Position numbers and translations under genes: made by a program. A DNA stretch of 64,000 bases, from NCBI RefSeq assembly GCF_014055005.1, contig NZ_CP059570.1:620001-684000 (forward strand), given 5' to 3'. The notes under the pieces were generated by a model. It was not told where the DNA came from and did no database searches. It was given only the letters and a program-made list of their open reading frames with translations. Positions 10,375 to 20,822 of the stretch are shown here, in pieces; within the stretch, counting starts at the first letter, position 1; the number at the start of each line of letters is the position of its first letter. The stretch is from Neisseria dentiae (GTDB lineage Bacteria > Pseudomonadota > Gammaproteobacteria > Burkholderiales > Neisseriaceae).

Positions 10375-11133
10375 ATGGAAGCTTTAAACATCACCCCCGT
10401 CGCCGCATTATCCGACAACTATATCTGGATAGTTTCGCACAACGGCCGCGCCGCGTGCATAGACCCGGGCGAGGCCGCGCCCGTGCTCGATTATCTGCAA
10501 TGGCAGCGGCTGGAGCTGGCGCAGATATGGATTACCCACCATCATCACGACCATACCGGCGGCATTGCCGGGCTGAAGCAGGCGTATCCGCAGTGCACGA
10601 TATACGGCAACCGCGACATCGCAGCGGCCGACCGGCATATAAACGAAGGCGCACGGCTGGCGTTCGGCGGCTGCGATATAGAAGTATGGCACACCCCCGG
10701 CCACACCGACACCCATTTGGGTTATCTGCTGCACGGCCCCGGCGGGCTGCACGTTTTCTGCGGCGACACCCTGTTTTCGGCAGGCTGCGGGCGCGTGTTC
10801 ACCGGCACGCCCCGGCAGCTTTACGCCTCGCTGCAACGCTACGCCGGCCTGCCCGGAAATACGTTGTTTTACCCCGCGCACGAATACACCGCCGCCAACC
10901 TGCGCTTTGCCGCCCGTGTCGAGCCGGATAATGCCGCCGTGCGCGCCGCCCAAGCCGCCGCCGCACGCACGCCCACGCTGCCGGTGAGCCTTGCGCACGA
11001 GCGGCAGATTAATCCGTTTCTGCGCACGGATTGTGCGCAGGTGGCGCAGAAGGCAGCGGAAGAGAGCGGCAGAAAACCGGCAGACGGTGCCGACGTGTTT
11101 ATTGCTTTGAGAGAATGGAAAAACCGTTTCTGA
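10375..11133 (+). CDS. gloB: Hydroxyacylglutathione hydrolase (glyoxalase II)
   Basis: This 252-residue metallo-beta-lactamase-fold enzyme hydrolyses S-lactoylglutathione to lactate and glutathione, the second step of methylglyoxal detoxification. The binuclear metal motif THHHHDHTGG is at about residues 54-63, followed by HTPGHTDTHLGY and HEYTAANLRFA. The C-terminal substrate-binding part is present and length is usual. The ATG at 10375 matches the family start. A TTG 15 bases upstream is possible but less likely. An uptake sequence lies just before the gene. The first enzyme of the pathway, gloA, is at 55.2 kb. Confidence 0.94.
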   Translation: MEALNITPVAALSDNYIWIVSHNGRAACIDPGEAAPVLDYLQWQRLELAQIWITHHHHDHTGGIAGLKQAYPQCTIYGNRDIAAADRHINEGARLAFGGCDIEVWHTPGHTDTHLGYLLHGPGGLHVFCGDTLFSAGCGRVFTGTPRQLYASLQRYAGLPGNTLFYPAHEYTAANLRFAARVEPDNAAVRAAQAAAARTPTLPVSLAHERQINPFLRTDCAQVAQKAAEESGRKPADGADVFIALREWKNRF

Positions 11134-11339
11134 GCAGGTTGTTCCGCAGCCCGTTTTCAGACGGCCTGATGCTTCTGGCGGCAACTCTCCAGCAGATTCA
11201 ACACCTTCCCGCGCCTGTTGCGCGCCGCCCGAATCCTTTTGTCGCCAAAAGCCGCCAGCAAGCGTGAAAATTATTCTTTTAAAGGCCGAAACACGTTAGA
11301 ATAGCGCCTTTGCCGAAATCAACCGGGCTGTTTGTATTT

Positions 11340-14300
11340 ATGTTGTGGACATTTTTACTGATTGTGTTGCTGTGTGCGATTGCGGGCGTATTATGGGTGC
11401 GCCACCGCCAAGAGCAGGAATGGCTGCGCGAGCTGACTTACCTGAGCCGCCACGAGGCGGAGGCAGAAGCGGAGCCTGCGCCCGAAGCAGGCGGCGGCAA
11501 GCCGCCCAAAGCCTTGCGCGGCGTCGATCCCAACCTGCAAAACACCCGCCAGAGCTATCGTGCGGCGGAAGAAGCCAAAGCGGTTTACGACAAAACCGTT
11601 GAAAAATTCCGCGCACTCTCGCCCAAACACAGCCGCAAACTCGATGCCACTTCGGGAGCCAAACGCGAAACGCAGCAGGAAGACGACTTCAACGAGCTGC
11701 CGATTTTCGCCGCTGCACCGAAAATCGAAGCAGCCCCCGATCCCGAATTTGCCGAAGCGGGCAGCGACGCAGGAAACGCCGAAGCCCCCATCCGTGCGCT
11801 GAAAGCCGAACCGCTGCCCGAACATGCGGCCGGGCAGGACGAAGCGGCGCAGGGGCCGTCTGAAAACGAAAACATCCCGGCGGAAGAAGGCGGCAGCATA
11901 CCCATGTTCGGCGCCGTGCTGCCCGAAGAGCCTGAAACCGCACAAACCACGGCGCCGAAAAGCCGCGGCATCACCGGCAAGGCCATCGACATCGCGCCTT
12001 ATGTGTCTTTCGATGAAAACGAATACCGCCCGTCGGGCAAGCCCGTCGATGCCTCGCTGCCCGTGATCACGCTGGAAGAAGCCACCCGCTCGCTGCACGA
12101 AACCCATCTTGCCGACCGCGCCCAAAGCGAGGCCGAGCCGCCCGCCCCGAAACCGTTTTCCAACCCCTCTCCCGATATGGAAGTGGTGGAACTCAACTGG
12201 CAATTCAGACCCGCCCTCGAAGAAGCCGCACCGCCCAAGCCGGTTATCGAACCGAAAGTTATCGGTTTGGACGACCCCGCGCTGGTGCGCACCCGCGAAC
12301 GGGTGCTTTCGGAAGTGCGCCAGCTGTCGCATTCCGTGCCGCGCACCGAGATGACGCAGTCGGTGGCGCAGGCGTTGGACAACCCCGAAACCATAGGCGA
12401 AGACGATATCCGTTCCAACCTGCTGCGGCAGCGTTTGGCGCGCCGCCGCCAAGTGTCGGCGCAGGCGCCGGTGCAGGTTTTGCAGCCCAAAGTGATTCCC
12501 GAAGGCGAAGTGTTCGCCAACCTTGCCAAAACCGATTCGCCGGTTAACCGCCAGCGCATCCGCCGCGTCAACATCGCGATGCGCGAAAGCGTGATTCCCG
12601 ATGCCGCGCGGGTGGAGCAGAGCCATTCGGTGCAGTTGCAGCCGGCCAAGCCCGCTGCCGCCACACCGCCGATTTCCACCCGCTTTACGCCTTTTGCCAC
12701 GGTGCCGGACGCACACGCCACCGTGGTGGAGCCGCCGCCCGTGCCCGAAGTGGAACGGCAGGTAATCGATATTCCCGAGCCGCCCGTGTTCCAGCATAAT
12801 CCGCCACCGCTGCAAACCGTTGCGCCGCGTGCCGCCGAATATGCCGAGCAGGCCAGCGCGCACATCAGCAGCCGCCCGAGCTGGTCGATTACCGACCGCC
12901 TGTTGCAGGAGTCCGCCCCCGAATCGGAACAGCCGCCCGCCTTTCAGACGGCTGCCGATACGGTGCTGAACCGTGCCGACGAAACCACGGCGGCAGTATT
13001 CGAACACAATGCGCCCAAACCGGCTGCCGAAATTTTCAGGCCGTCTGAAGCGGTGCCGGCGGGAATAGCGGGGGTTGTGCAAAGCCAGGCGGGTGCAGGC
13101 GAACCGCACCTGCCCACCGTGGCCCTGCTGCAACCGCCGCAGTTCGATCCCAGCGCCACCCAAACCGAAGAAGCCCTGCTCGAAAACAGCATCACCATCG
13201 AAGAGAAGCTGGCCGAATTCAAGGTGAAGGTAAAAGTGATGGATGCCTATGCCGGCCCCGTTATCACGCGCTACGAAATCGAACCCGATGTGGGCGTGCG
13301 CGGCAACGCGGTGATGAACCTCGAAAAAGATTTGGCCCGCTCGCTCGGCGTGGCGTCTATCCGCGTGGTGGAAACCATTCCGGGCAAAACCTGCATGGGT
13401 TTGGAGCTGCCCAACCCCAAACGGCAGATGATACGCCTGAGCGAAATCTTCAATTCGCCGGCGTTTCAGGAATCCAAATCCAAACTTACGCTGGCCTTGG
13501 GGCAGGACATCACCGGCGAGCCGGTGGTAACCGATTTGGCCAAAGCGCCGCACCTTCTGGTGGCGGGCACCACCGGCTCGGGCAAATCGGTGGGGGTGAA
13601 CTCGATGATTCTGTCGATGCTGTTCAAGGCCACGCCCGACGAAGTGCGCATGATTATGATCGACCCGAAAATGCTGGAGCTGTCGATTTACGAAGGCATT
13701 CCGCACCTGCTTGCGCCTGTGGTAACTGATATGAAGCTGGCCGCCAACGCGCTTACCTGGTGCGTGAACGAGATGGAAAAACGCTACCGCCTGATGAGCC
13801 ACATGGGCGTGCGCAACGTGGCGGGTTTCAACCAGAAAGTGGCCGAAGCGGCGGCGCGCGGGGAAAAACTGGTGAACCCGTTCACGCTTACGCCTGAAGA
13901 CCCCGAACCGCTGGAAAAACTGCCGTTTATCGTGGTGGTGGTGGACGAGTTCGCCGATCTGATGATGACGGCGGGCAAGAAAATCGAAGAGCTGATAGCC
14001 CGTTTGGCGCAAAAAGCCCGCGCCGCCGGCATCCACCTGATTCTCGCTACCCAGCGCCCCAGCGTGGACGTGATTACCGGCCTGATTAAAGCCAATATTC
14101 CCACGCGCATAGCGTTCCAAGTGTCGAGCAAGGTTGACAGCCGTACCATTCTCGACCAGATGGGCGCGGAAAATCTGCTCGGGCAGGGCGATATGCTGTT
14201 TCTGCCGCCCGGCACGGGCTATCCGCGGCGCGTGCACGGCGCGTTTGTGGCCGACGAAGAAGTTCACCATGTGGTTGAATATCTGAAGCAATTCGGCGAG

Positions 14301-14594
14301 CCGAACTATATCGACGACATCCTCACCGCAGGCGTGGGCGGCGACGATTTGTTCAGCAACGCCAACGGCCAGCGCAGCGGCGATGAAGAGCAAGACCCGA
14401 TGTACGACGATGCCGTTGCCTGTGTGATTAAAACCCGCAAGGCCACCATTTCTTCGGTGCAGCGTTATTTGCGCATCGGCTACAACCGAGCCGCCCGCCT
14501 GATCGACCAAATGGAAGCCGACGGCATCGTGTCTGCCCCCGAGGCCAACGGCAACCGCACGGTGTTGGCGCAAAGCAGCGAACATTTGGATTAA
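11340..14594 (+). CDS. ftsK: DNA translocase FtsK
   Basis: This protein of about 1,084 residues pumps chromosome DNA at the division septum and activates XerCD at dif. A single N-terminal membrane helix ([15 protein letters not shown]) replaces the four helices of E. coli FtsK. A Pro/Ala/Glu-rich linker follows to about residue 590. The alpha/beta motor comes next, with Walker [13 protein letters not shown] and Walker [13 protein letters not shown], and then the C-terminal winged-helix gamma domain ([23 protein letters not shown]) that reads KOPS. The ATG start matches other neisserial FtsK proteins. A TTG at 11310 would add ten residues. An uptake-sequence hairpin follows. Confidence 0.93.
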   Translation: MLWTFLLIVLLCAIAGVLWVRHRQEQEWLRELTYLSRHEAEAEAEPAPEAGGGKPPKALRGVDPNLQNTRQSYRAAEEAKAVYDKTVEKFRALSPKHSRKLDATSGAKRETQQEDDFNELPIFAAAPKIEAAPDPEFAEAGSDAGNAEAPIRALKAEPLPEHAAGQDEAAQGPSENENIPAEEGGSIPMFGAVLPEEPETAQTTAPKSRGITGKAIDIAPYVSFDENEYRPSGKPVDASLPVITLEEATRSLHETHLADRAQSEAEPPAPKPFSNPSPDMEVVELNWQFRPALEEAAPPKPVIEPKVIGLDDPALVRTRERVLSEVRQLSHSVPRTEMTQSVAQALDNPETIGEDDIRSNLLRQRLARRRQVSAQAPVQVLQPKVIPEGEVFANLAKTDSPVNRQRIRRVNIAMRESVIPDAARVEQSHSVQLQPAKPAAATPPISTRFTPFATVPDAHATVVEPPPVPEVERQVIDIPEPPVFQHNPPPLQTVAPRAAEYAEQASAHISSRPSWSITDRLLQESAPESEQPPAFQTAADTVLNRADETTAAVFEHNAPKPAAEIFRPSEAVPAGIAGVVQSQAGAGEPHLPTVALLQPPQFDPSATQTEEALLENSITIEEKLAEFKVKVKVMDAYAGPVITRYEIEPDVGVRGNAVMNLEKDLARSLGVASIRVVETIPGKTCMGLELPNPKRQMIRLSEIFNSPAFQESKSKLTLALGQDITGEPVVTDLAKAPHLLVAGTTGSGKSVGVNSMILSMLFKATPDEVRMIMIDPKMLELSIYEGIPHLLAPVVTDMKLAANALTWCVNEMEKRYRLMSHMGVRNVAGFNQKVAEAAARGEKLVNPFTLTPEDPEPLEKLPFIVVVVDEFADLMMTAGKKIEELIARLAQKARAAGIHLILATQRPSVDVITGLIKANIPTRIAFQVSSKVDSRTILDQMGAENLLGQGDMLFLPPGTGYPRRVHGAFVADEEVHHVVEYLKQFGEPNYIDDILTAGVGGDDLFSNANGQRSGDEEQDPMYDDAVACVIKTRKATISSVQRYLRIGYNRAARLIDQMEADGIVSAPEANGNRTVLAQSSEHLD

Positions 14595-14596
14595 GT

Positions 14597-14637
14597 TTTT
14601 CAGACGGCCTGATGCAGTATGCAGGCCGTCTGAAACC
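14597..14637. terminator. Uptake-sequence hairpin after ftsK
   Basis: TTTTTCAGACGGCCTG and CAGGCCGTCTGAAA are inverted around an 11-base loop, directly after the ftsK stop. Confidence 0.75.
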
Positions 14638-14665
14638 ATAAATAATAATTTTAAAACCCTACATT

Positions 14666-15292
14666 ATGAAACCGGAAAACCTTATTCCCGCCGAATTTCT
14701 GCTGCGCCGCCGCCTGCTGGCGGCGGGCGGTGCATTACTGCTCAGCCCCGTTCTGGCGCGGGCGGGCGCGCAGCGCGAAGAAACCCTGTCCGACGATGTG
14801 GCTTCGGTGATGCGCAGCTCCATCAACAACGTCAACCCCGCGCGGCTGGTGTTCAACCGCGCCGACGAGGGCGAACGCTGGCTGCGCGATATGTCGGCAC
14901 GGCTGGCGCGTTATGTGGCCGACGAGGGCGAGCGCAAACGGCTGCTGGTCAACATCCAATACGAATCCAGCCGCGCCGGGTTAGACACGCAGGTGGTGCT
15001 CGGCCTGATAGAAGTGGAAAGCGCGTTCCGCCAATACGCTATCAGCAACGTGGGTGCGCGCGGGCTGATGCAGGTGATGCCGTTTTGGAAAAACTATATC
15101 GGCAAACCTTCGCACAACCTGTTCGATATCCGCACCAACCTGCGCTACGGCTGCACCATTCTGCGCCACTACAACAATGTGGAGCGCGGCAATTTGGTGC
15201 GCGCGCTGGCGCGTTTCAACGGCAGCCTCGGCAGCAGCAAATACCCCGATGCCGTGCTCGGCGCATGGCGCAACCGCTGGCAGTGGGGCTGA
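14666..15292 (+). CDS. Lytic transglycosylase, SLT domain
   Basis: This 208-residue exported protein should cleave peptidoglycan between MurNAc and GlcNAc. The N-terminus has an RRRLLAAGGALLLSP signal, which looks Tat-like or a conventional signal with an Arg-rich n-region. The catalytic SLT domain shows VESAFRQYAISNVGARGLMQ, with the catalytic Glu near residue 118, then LRYGCTILRHY and LARFNGSLGSSKYPDAV. It is a small family member with a short N-terminal extension. It lies between two uptake-sequence hairpins, so it is probably its own transcription unit. Confidence 0.88.
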   Translation: MKPENLIPAEFLLRRRLLAAGGALLLSPVLARAGAQREETLSDDVASVMRSSINNVNPARLVFNRADEGERWLRDMSARLARYVADEGERKRLLVNIQYESSRAGLDTQVVLGLIEVESAFRQYAISNVGARGLMQVMPFWKNYIGKPSHNLFDIRTNLRYGCTILRHYNNVERGNLVRALARFNGSLGSSKYPDAVLGAWRNRWQWG

Positions 15293-15319
15293 ACGGCCAA
15301 GGGTTTTTAACCGATTACC

Positions 15320-15354
15320 TTTTTCAGACGGCCTGTTGCAGGCCGTCTGAAAAC
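15320..15354. terminator. Uptake-sequence hairpin after the transglycosylase
   Basis: TTTTTCAGACGGCCTG and CAGGCCGTCTGAAAA form a tight hairpin with a very short loop. Confidence 0.75.
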
Positions 15355-15367
15355 ACTTAACCGAATT

Positions 15368-16753
15368 ATGGCAAAAGAAAACCGCACACAGATGTATCCG
15401 CACGAATGGCGCGCGGGCACTTCGCTGGCAGGCGTGTATGCGCTGCGTATGCTCGGCATGTTTTTGGTGCTGCCCGTGCTGGCGCTCTATGCCGCCACTT
15501 TGCCCGGCGCAGAAAACAACAAAGCGCTGGTCGGCATGGCGATGGGTATGTACGGTTTGACGCAGGCCGTGCTGCAACTGCCGCTGGGCATGGCCTCCGA
15601 TAAATTCGGCCGCAAAAAAGTGATTTATTTCGGCTTGATCGTGTTTGCCGCCGGCAGCTTTATGGCAGCCGCCGCCGACACGCTCGAAATGCTGGTGCTG
15701 GCACGGGCGGTGCAGGGTGCGGGCGCCGTGAGTGCGGCGGTTACCGCCTTGTTGGCCGACCTCACACGCGACGAAGTGCGCACCCGCGCCATGGCCATGA
15801 TCGGTTTGAGCATAGGGCTGACTTTCTCGGCCAGCCTGGCGCTGGCGCCCGCGCTGGCCGCATGGATAGGCGTTAGAGGGTTGTTTGTTTTAACAGGCGT
15901 GTTAACCGTGATCAGCATTGCCGTTGTGGCTTGGTTTACGCCCAACCCTTCCGAGTCGAAGCTGCATGAAGACGCTCAGGCGCAGCCCTCGCGTTTGGGC
16001 GAAGTGATGAAAGACGGCAGGCTGCTTGCACTCGATTTCGGCATTTTCGCCCTGCACGCCGCGCAAATGGCATTGTTTACCGCGCTGCCTTTCGCCTTGG
16101 TGGAGTTGGGGCTGCTTAAAGAGCAGCATTGGAAAATCTACCTGCCTGCCACGCTTGTCGGCCTGGTTGCGATGGTGCCGTTGATTATCGTCGGCGAAAC
16201 GCGCAACAAACTCAAAGCGGTGTTTGTGTGCGGCATTGCCTGCATCGCCGCCGCCCAGGCCGGCCTGCTGTTCGGGCTGCATTCCGTTTGGTCGGTGGCC
16301 GTTTTTTTAACGGTTTACTTTATCGGCTTCAACGTGTTGGAAGCCAGCCTGCCTTCGATGGTGTCGAAAATCGCCCCGTCCGATTTGAAAGGCACCGCTA
16401 TGGGGGTGTACAACACCATGCAGTCGGTCGGCCTGTTTGCCGGCGGCGCGGCCGGCGGCGTGTTGTTCCAGCACTACGGCTTCAACGGCGTGTTCGCTTT
16501 TTGCAGCGGCCTGGTTCTGCTGTGGCTGGCGGTTGCCGTGTGCTCGCCTGCCCCCAAACCGGTTAAAAACCTCACTTTTTCGGTGCCGGAAACTTGGCGC
16601 GGCAGAGAGGAGCAATTACACTCTGCCTTAACCGCATTGGAAGGCGTGGAGGCCGTCAGCTTCAGCGCCGACAAAAAAACCGTTTTTATCAAGGCATTGC
16701 AAAAAGGTTTCGACCCCAATGCCGCCGAACAAATCATTTCAGGAGCAAACTGA
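15368..16753 (+). CDS. MFS transporter with C-terminal YAM-like domain (YajR-like)
   Basis: This 461-residue inner-membrane major facilitator has about 12 membrane helices. The loop 2-3 motif [16 protein letters not shown] (motif A) and the helix-rich body are clear. After helix 12 a soluble tail (residues about 410-461) contains [20 protein letters not shown], which has the look of the small ferredoxin-like YAM domain found on E. coli YajR. The substrate is unknown; drug or metabolite export by proton antiport is typical. The stop codon overlaps the ssb start as TGATG, so the two are translationally coupled. Confidence 0.85.
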   Translation: MAKENRTQMYPHEWRAGTSLAGVYALRMLGMFLVLPVLALYAATLPGAENNKALVGMAMGMYGLTQAVLQLPLGMASDKFGRKKVIYFGLIVFAAGSFMAAAADTLEMLVLARAVQGAGAVSAAVTALLADLTRDEVRTRAMAMIGLSIGLTFSASLALAPALAAWIGVRGLFVLTGVLTVISIAVVAWFTPNPSESKLHEDAQAQPSRLGEVMKDGRLLALDFGIFALHAAQMALFTALPFALVELGLLKEQHWKIYLPATLVGLVAMVPLIIVGETRNKLKAVFVCGIACIAAAQAGLLFGLHSVWSVAVFLTVYFIGFNVLEASLPSMVSKIAPSDLKGTAMGVYNTMQSVGLFAGGAAGGVLFQHYGFNGVFAFCSGLVLLWLAVAVCSPAPKPVKNLTFSVPETWRGREEQLHSALTALEGVEAVSFSADKKTVFIKALQKGFDPNAAEQIISGAN

Positions 16754-17274
16754 TGTCATCGTTAAACAAAGTCATCCTTATCGGCAATCTCGGCCGCGAC
16801 CCCGAAGTGCGCTATATGCCCAACGGCGAGGCTGTCTGCAATTTCAGCATCGCCACCAGCGAAACTTGGAACGACCGCCAAACCGGCCAGCGTCAGGAAC
16901 GCACCGAATGGCACAACATCACCCTCTACCGCCGCTTGGCCGAAGTGGCCGGCCAATATCTGCGCAAAGGCAGCTCGGTTTATATCGAAGGCCGCATCCA
17001 AAGCCGCAAATACATGGGTAAAGACGGCATCGAGCGCACCGCCTACGACATTATCGGCAGCGAAATGAAAATGCTCGGCTCGCGCAGCGGCGGCTCTGCC
17101 GAATACGGCGATGCACAAGGCGGCTACCAGCAGTCTGCGCCGCAGCAGCATTACCAAAACGCCCCCGCTTACCAGCAGGAAGCCCCGAGCGCACCGCCCG
17201 CCGCTCCGCGCCGCCAAGCCCCTGCCGCCCCCGCCGCGCCGGTGGACGATATCGACGACGATATTCCGTTCTAG
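16753..17274 (+). CDS. ssb: Single-stranded DNA-binding protein
   Basis: This 173-residue protein coats single-stranded DNA in replication, repair and transformation. The OB fold spans residues 1 to about 110 ([51 protein letters not shown]). A flexible Gln/Pro/Ala-rich linker ends in the conserved acidic tip DDDIPF that binds HolC and other partners. The start is fixed by the TGATG overlap with the preceding transporter and by the family N-terminus. The stop codon lies within a CTAG that also forms the edge of the downstream repeat, so the repeat begins exactly where the gene ends. Confidence 0.95.
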   Translation: MSSLNKVILIGNLGRDPEVRYMPNGEAVCNFSIATSETWNDRQTGQRQERTEWHNITLYRRLAEVAGQYLRKGSSVYIEGRIQSRKYMGKDGIERTAYDIIGSEMKMLGSRSGGSAEYGDAQGGYQQSAPQQHYQNAPAYQQEAPSAPPAAPRRQAPAAPAAPVDDIDDDIPF

Positions 17275-17441
17275 AGCCTGTTGACAATTGGCCGGCGAAG
17301 CGGTTTTTTGAGGCAATAAAGCGCAGCAAGGTTAAACACCTTGCGGGTATTTTAGCTTCGCAAGTCCGCTACGCTACCTAACGCCGTGGGTGGGGTTGTT
17401 GACCAAAAATACCGCCGTTGCGTTGTGTCAACAGACCCTAG
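17271..17441. mobile_element. IS5-related non-autonomous repeat flanked by CTAG
   Basis: Left end CTAGAGCCTGTTGACAA, right end the inverse TTGTGTCAACAGACCCTAG. These ends closely resemble the termini of the IS5-family element at 40685-41494 (CTAG then GGTCTGTCGACATTCAAG). The interior shares blocks with the repeat at 9374-9536. No coding capacity. The rest of the gap before cysH holds one uptake-sequence hairpin. Confidence 0.65.
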
Positions 17442-17503
17442 TCCAAACCGGTCGGGCAGTTTTCCCTGCCCGCATGGTTGGCGCAGTAGGACAAAACGAA
17501 ATC

Positions 17504-17549
17504 AAGGCCGTCTGAAAACATTTTGATTGATGTTTTCAGACGGCCTTTG
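17504..17549. terminator. Uptake-sequence hairpin upstream of cysH
   Basis: AAGGCCGTCTGAAAACA and TGTTTTCAGACGGCCTT are inverted about a short loop. It could end readthrough from ssb. Confidence 0.7.
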
Positions 17550-17636
17550 GTTATAACCAAATAAAAAACCATTCTTTCCCAATGCAGCAGGGGCGGGCGC
17601 ACAATGCGGCAGAAAAACAGAATACGGAACCCTACC

Positions 17637-18368
17637 ATGTCGCTATACGCCCCTAAACTTTGGCAGATTCCCGCCGTTTCAGAAGCCGAAGCCGCACAAC
17701 AGCCCGCTAAAGAACAGGTTTTGGCCGCGCGTTTGCAGGAAATCGCCGAACGCTTTCCCCAAGCCGTTTTCGCTTCCAGTCTGGCGGTGGAAGATATGAT
17801 TATCACCGACCAAATCGCCCGCCTGAAGCTGCCGCTGCGCATCATCACGCTTAACACCGGCAAACTCAATCCCGAAACCGCCGCCCTGATCGACGAAACC
17901 GACAGCCGTTACCGCATCCGCATCGAAGTGTTCCGCCCCGATGCGCAAGCGGCAGATGCGTTCGAGCAGGAATACGGCAGTGCCGCCATGTATGAAAGCG
18001 TGGAATTGCGCCGCCGCTGTTGCCATATCCGCAAAATCGAACCGCTCAACCGCGCCCTTGCCGGTGCACCCGCCTGGCTGACCGGGCAGCGCCAAAGCCA
18101 GTCGGAAACCCGCAGCGGCCTGGATTTCGAAGAGCACGACGGTGCGCGCGGCATCACCAAATTCAATCCGATTTTCGATTGGGAAGACGGCGACGTGTGG
18201 GCTTATGCCCAAGCACACCAAGTGCCGCTCAACGCTTTATACCGCCAAGGTTATCCCAGCATAGGCTGCGAACCCTGCACGCGCCCGGTGAAAGAGGGCG
18301 AAAGCATCCGTGCCGGACGCTGGTGGTGGGAAAATAAAGACACTAAAGAGTGCGGCCTGCATAAATAG
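17637..18368 (+). CDS. cysH: Phosphoadenylyl/adenylyl-sulfate reductase
   Basis: This 243-residue enzyme reduces activated sulfate (APS or PAPS) to sulfite in cysteine biosynthesis. Two Cys pairs are present, RRCCHIRKIEPL and GCEPCTRP, which ligate a [4Fe-4S] cluster and indicate the APS-type reductase. The catalytic C-terminal motif ECGLHK is at the extreme end, and SLAVEDMIITD near the start is the nucleotide loop. The ATG at 17637 fits the family; an upstream ATG would add a leader of 11 residues. No other sulfate assimilation genes are adjacent. Confidence 0.92.
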   Translation: MSLYAPKLWQIPAVSEAEAAQQPAKEQVLAARLQEIAERFPQAVFASSLAVEDMIITDQIARLKLPLRIITLNTGKLNPETAALIDETDSRYRIRIEVFRPDAQAADAFEQEYGSAAMYESVELRRRCCHIRKIEPLNRALAGAPAWLTGQRQSQSETRSGLDFEEHDGARGITKFNPIFDWEDGDVWAYAQAHQVPLNALYRQGYPSIGCEPCTRPVKEGESIRAGRWWWENKDTKECGLHK

Positions 18369-18456
18369 CGGACTTGCGCAGCCAATGACGGTGGTAAGCA
18401 TTTTTCAGACGGCCTGAGGCCGTTGCAAGTCATTTCGGTATTTTAAAGCTCTGCAT

Positions 18457-18533
18457 CATGCTCGTGCTTGCCCCGAGTATCTGCTATTTTTTGAAACAAT
18501 GTAAGATGCTCGGGGCAAGCCCGAGCATAACGG
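18457..18533. repeat. Paired palindromic CATGCTCG-type repeat
   Basis: Two short palindromic units face each other: GCTCGTGCTTGCCCCGAGTA at the left and GATGCTCGGGGCAAGCCCGA at the right, with an AT-rich spacer. They belong to the same family as the copies at 1626, 4537 and 45352. Confidence 0.55.
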
Positions 18534-18558
18534 AATGGTTGCCAAGTAAGTGGTTTAA

Positions 18559-19725
18559 CTATTGGCCGGTTCGCGCCGTATCCAGCGCGGCGGAAATATC
18601 CGCCCAAATGTCTTCCACATCTTCCACGCCGATGGAAAAGCGCAGCAGGCCGATTTTGATGCCGGCGGCGGTTTTGATTTCGTGCGGCACGCCGCTGTGC
18701 GATTGCGAATAGCAGTGGTTAATCAGGCTTTCCACGCCACCCAAGCTGGAGGCCATCTGAACCATTTGCAGGTTTTTAATCACGCTGTTGGCGGCTTCTT
18801 TGCTGTCGTTTTTCAGCCAAATGCTTACCACGCCGCCGAAATCCCTCATTTGCCGTTTCGCCAGATTGTGATGTTCGTGTGAAGGCAGGCCGGGGTAGAA
18901 CACTTTTTCAACCGCAGGATGCGCTTCCAAACGGCGGGCGATTTCCAGCGCGTTTTCGCAATGGCGCTGCATACGCAGGGCCAGCGTTTTGATGCCGCGC
19001 AGCACCAGCGCGCAGTCCATCGGCCCGGCCACACCGCCGGTGTTCATCATCATGGCGCGCATTGGGCGCGCCAATTCTTCGGTTTTCACCGCCACCACGC
19101 CCATCAGCACGTCGGAATGGCCGCACAGGTATTTGGTGGCGGAATGGAACACGATGTCGCAGCCCATATCGAGCGGATTTTGCAGATAGGGGGTGGCGAA
19201 GGTGTTGTCGATGCCCACCAGCGCACCGGCGGCTTTGGCTTTGGCGGCCAGCGTTTCGATATCCACCAGCCGCAGAAGCGGGTTGGACGGGGTTTCCAGC
19301 CACACCATCTTCACGTTTGCGTGTTCGGCCAGCGCTTTATCGAGGTAGGCGGGGTCGGTTAAATCGGCGAACACCACGTTTACGCCCCACAGCGCATACA
19401 CTTCGGTGAGCAGGTCGTAGCTGCCGCCGTAGATGTCGCTCACGGCGATGATGGTGTCGCCGGGGCGCAGAAAGGCGCGGTACACGCAGTCGATGCCGGC
19501 CATGCCGCTGCCGAAGGCGAAGCCTGCCGCGCCGTGTTCCAGTGCGGCAACGGTGTCTTCCAGCACTTTGCGGGTGGGGTTGCTCGCGCGGGCGTAGCGG
19601 AACGGAATCTGTTCGCCGATTTCCTTCATTTGAAACATACTATTCTGATAAATCGGCGGCATGATGGCGCGGTTGTGGTCGTCGGGGTCGTAGCTGCTGT
19701 GGATGGCTTCGGTGGCGAATTTCAT
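18559..19725 (-). CDS. Trans-sulfuration PLP enzyme (cystathionine gamma-synthase / beta-lyase family)
   Basis: This 388-residue Cys/Met metabolism PLP enzyme has GSGMAGIDCVYRAFLRPGD, the YGGSYDLL loop and the PLP lysine motif SATKYLCGHSDVLMG. ASSLGGVESLINHCYSQSHS near the C-terminus is typical. Cystathionine gamma-synthase, cystathionine lyases and O-acetylhomoserine sulfhydrylase share this fold, so the exact reaction is uncertain. The start is placed at MKFATEAIHSSYDP, the family N-terminus, 63 bases inside the longest reading. It is convergent with cysH. Both belong to sulfur amino acid metabolism, but they are not co-transcribed. Confidence 0.88.
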   Translation of the reverse strand: MKFATEAIHSSYDPDDHNRAIMPPIYQNSMFQMKEIGEQIPFRYARASNPTRKVLEDTVAALEHGAAGFAFGSGMAGIDCVYRAFLRPGDTIIAVSDIYGGSYDLLTEVYALWGVNVVFADLTDPAYLDKALAEHANVKMVWLETPSNPLLRLVDIETLAAKAKAAGALVGIDNTFATPYLQNPLDMGCDIVFHSATKYLCGHSDVLMGVVAVKTEELARPMRAMMMNTGGVAGPMDCALVLRGIKTLALRMQRHCENALEIARRLEAHPAVEKVFYPGLPSHEHHNLAKRQMRDFGGVVSIWLKNDSKEAANSVIKNLQMVQMASSLGGVESLINHCYSQSHSGVPHEIKTAAGIKIGLLRFSIGVEDVEDIWADISAALDTARTGQ

Positions 19726-19856
19726 GGCGTGGCCTTTCGGTTGGAGAGACTGGGATTTTAGCACTATCCGAAAAATAGAAACAATCAATGCCCGGCGGGG
19801 CGCTAAGTGATATAATCTCGCATTTGAAAATTCGGGCGGCCTGTTCGGATATGCTG

Positions 19857-19890
19857 CAAGGCCGTCTGAAACTTTATTTCAGACGGCCTT
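19857..19890. terminator. Uptake-sequence hairpin upstream of folE2
   Basis: CAAGGCCGTCTGAAA and TTTCAGACGGCCTTG are inverted about seven bases, 70 bp before the folE2 start. Confidence 0.65.
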
Positions 19891-19958
19891 GCATTTTGCG
19901 CCGCCTGCACACACATAGGGGCTTCAAGCCCTCTTCAGATTCTAAGGAAATCCGACGC

Positions 19959-20732
19959 ATGAACGCCATTGCAGACGTGCAATCCACCCGCGATTTACGC
20001 AACCTGCCGATTAACCAGGTCGGCATCAAAGACTTACGTTTCCCCATTACACTCAACACCGCCGAAGGCACGCAGGCCACCGTTGCCCGCCTGACCATGA
20101 CGGTTTTTCTGCCCGCCGACCAAAAAGGCACGCATATGTCGCGCTTCGTCGCCCTGATGGAGCGCCAAACCAAAGCACTGGGTTTCGAGCGCCTGAAAAC
20201 GCTTACCGAAGAAATGGTGTCGCTGTTGGATTCGCATTCGGGCAAAATCAGCGTGTCGTTTCCGTTTTTCCGCAAAAAAAGCGCGCCGGTGTCGGGCATA
20301 CAGTCGCTGCTCGATTACGACGTAACGCTAACGGGCGAAATCAAAAACGGCGAATACAGCCACACGCTCAAAGTGCTGGTGCCGGTAACCAGCCTGTGTC
20401 CCTGTTCGAAAGAAATTTCGCAATACGGTGCCCACAACCAACGCTCGCACGTTACCGTAACCATCACCTGCGGCAGCGAAGTGGGCATAGAAGAAGTTAT
20501 CGACTGCGTGGAATCGCAGGCATCGTGCCAGCTCTACGGCCTGCTCAAGCGGCCGGACGAAAAATTCGTTACCGAGCAGGCATATGAAAACCCGAAATTC
20601 GTCGAAGACATGGTGCGCGACGTTGCCACCCGCCTAATCGCCGACGGTCGCATCTGCGGTTTTGTGGTTGAAAGCGAAAATTTCGAGTCGATACATAACC
20701 ATTCGGCTTATGCCTATATCGCCTATCCTTAA
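19959..20732 (+). CDS. folE2: GTP cyclohydrolase FolE2
   Basis: This 257-residue type IB GTP cyclohydrolase makes 7,8-dihydroneopterin triphosphate for folate and queuosine-type pathways. It is the prokaryotic alternative to zinc-dependent FolE. Recognisable motifs include [20 protein letters not shown] in the active site and [20 protein letters not shown]. The first ATG that fits the family is at 19959, just after AAGGAAATCC. A longer reading starting at 19788 runs through the uptake-sequence hairpin and is rejected. In other bacteria folE2 is often zinc-regulated. No clear Zur box was seen here. Confidence 0.93.
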   Translation: MNAIADVQSTRDLRNLPINQVGIKDLRFPITLNTAEGTQATVARLTMTVFLPADQKGTHMSRFVALMERQTKALGFERLKTLTEEMVSLLDSHSGKISVSFPFFRKKSAPVSGIQSLLDYDVTLTGEIKNGEYSHTLKVLVPVTSLCPCSKEISQYGAHNQRSHVTVTITCGSEVGIEEVIDCVESQASCQLYGLLKRPDEKFVTEQAYENPKFVEDMVRDVATRLIADGRICGFVVESENFESIHNHSAYAYIAYP

Positions 20733-20755
20733 CTGCATCGCGGTTTCAAATTGAA

Positions 20756-20789
20756 ACAGGCCGTCTGAAACGTTTTCAGACGGCCTGTT
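20756..20789. terminator. Uptake-sequence hairpin between folE2 and the convergent DUF945 gene
   Basis: ACAGGCCGTCTGAAACG and TTTTCAGACGGCCTGT form a near-perfect hairpin that could serve both converging genes. Confidence 0.8.
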
Positions 20790-20822
20790 GCATTAACGGC
20801 GTTCGGGTTTCAACCGGCGGCC

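Noticed and set aside
11391..14639. Very long open frame (1,082 codons) on the strand opposite ftsK
   Set aside because: It mirrors ftsK codon by codon, is His/Gly/Phe-rich as expected of antisense GC-rich codons, and resembles no protein. The sense strand has clear motor motifs.
19801..19958. Zur operator upstream of folE2
   Set aside because: Zinc control of folE2 is known elsewhere, but no convincing palindrome was found apart from the uptake-sequence hairpin.
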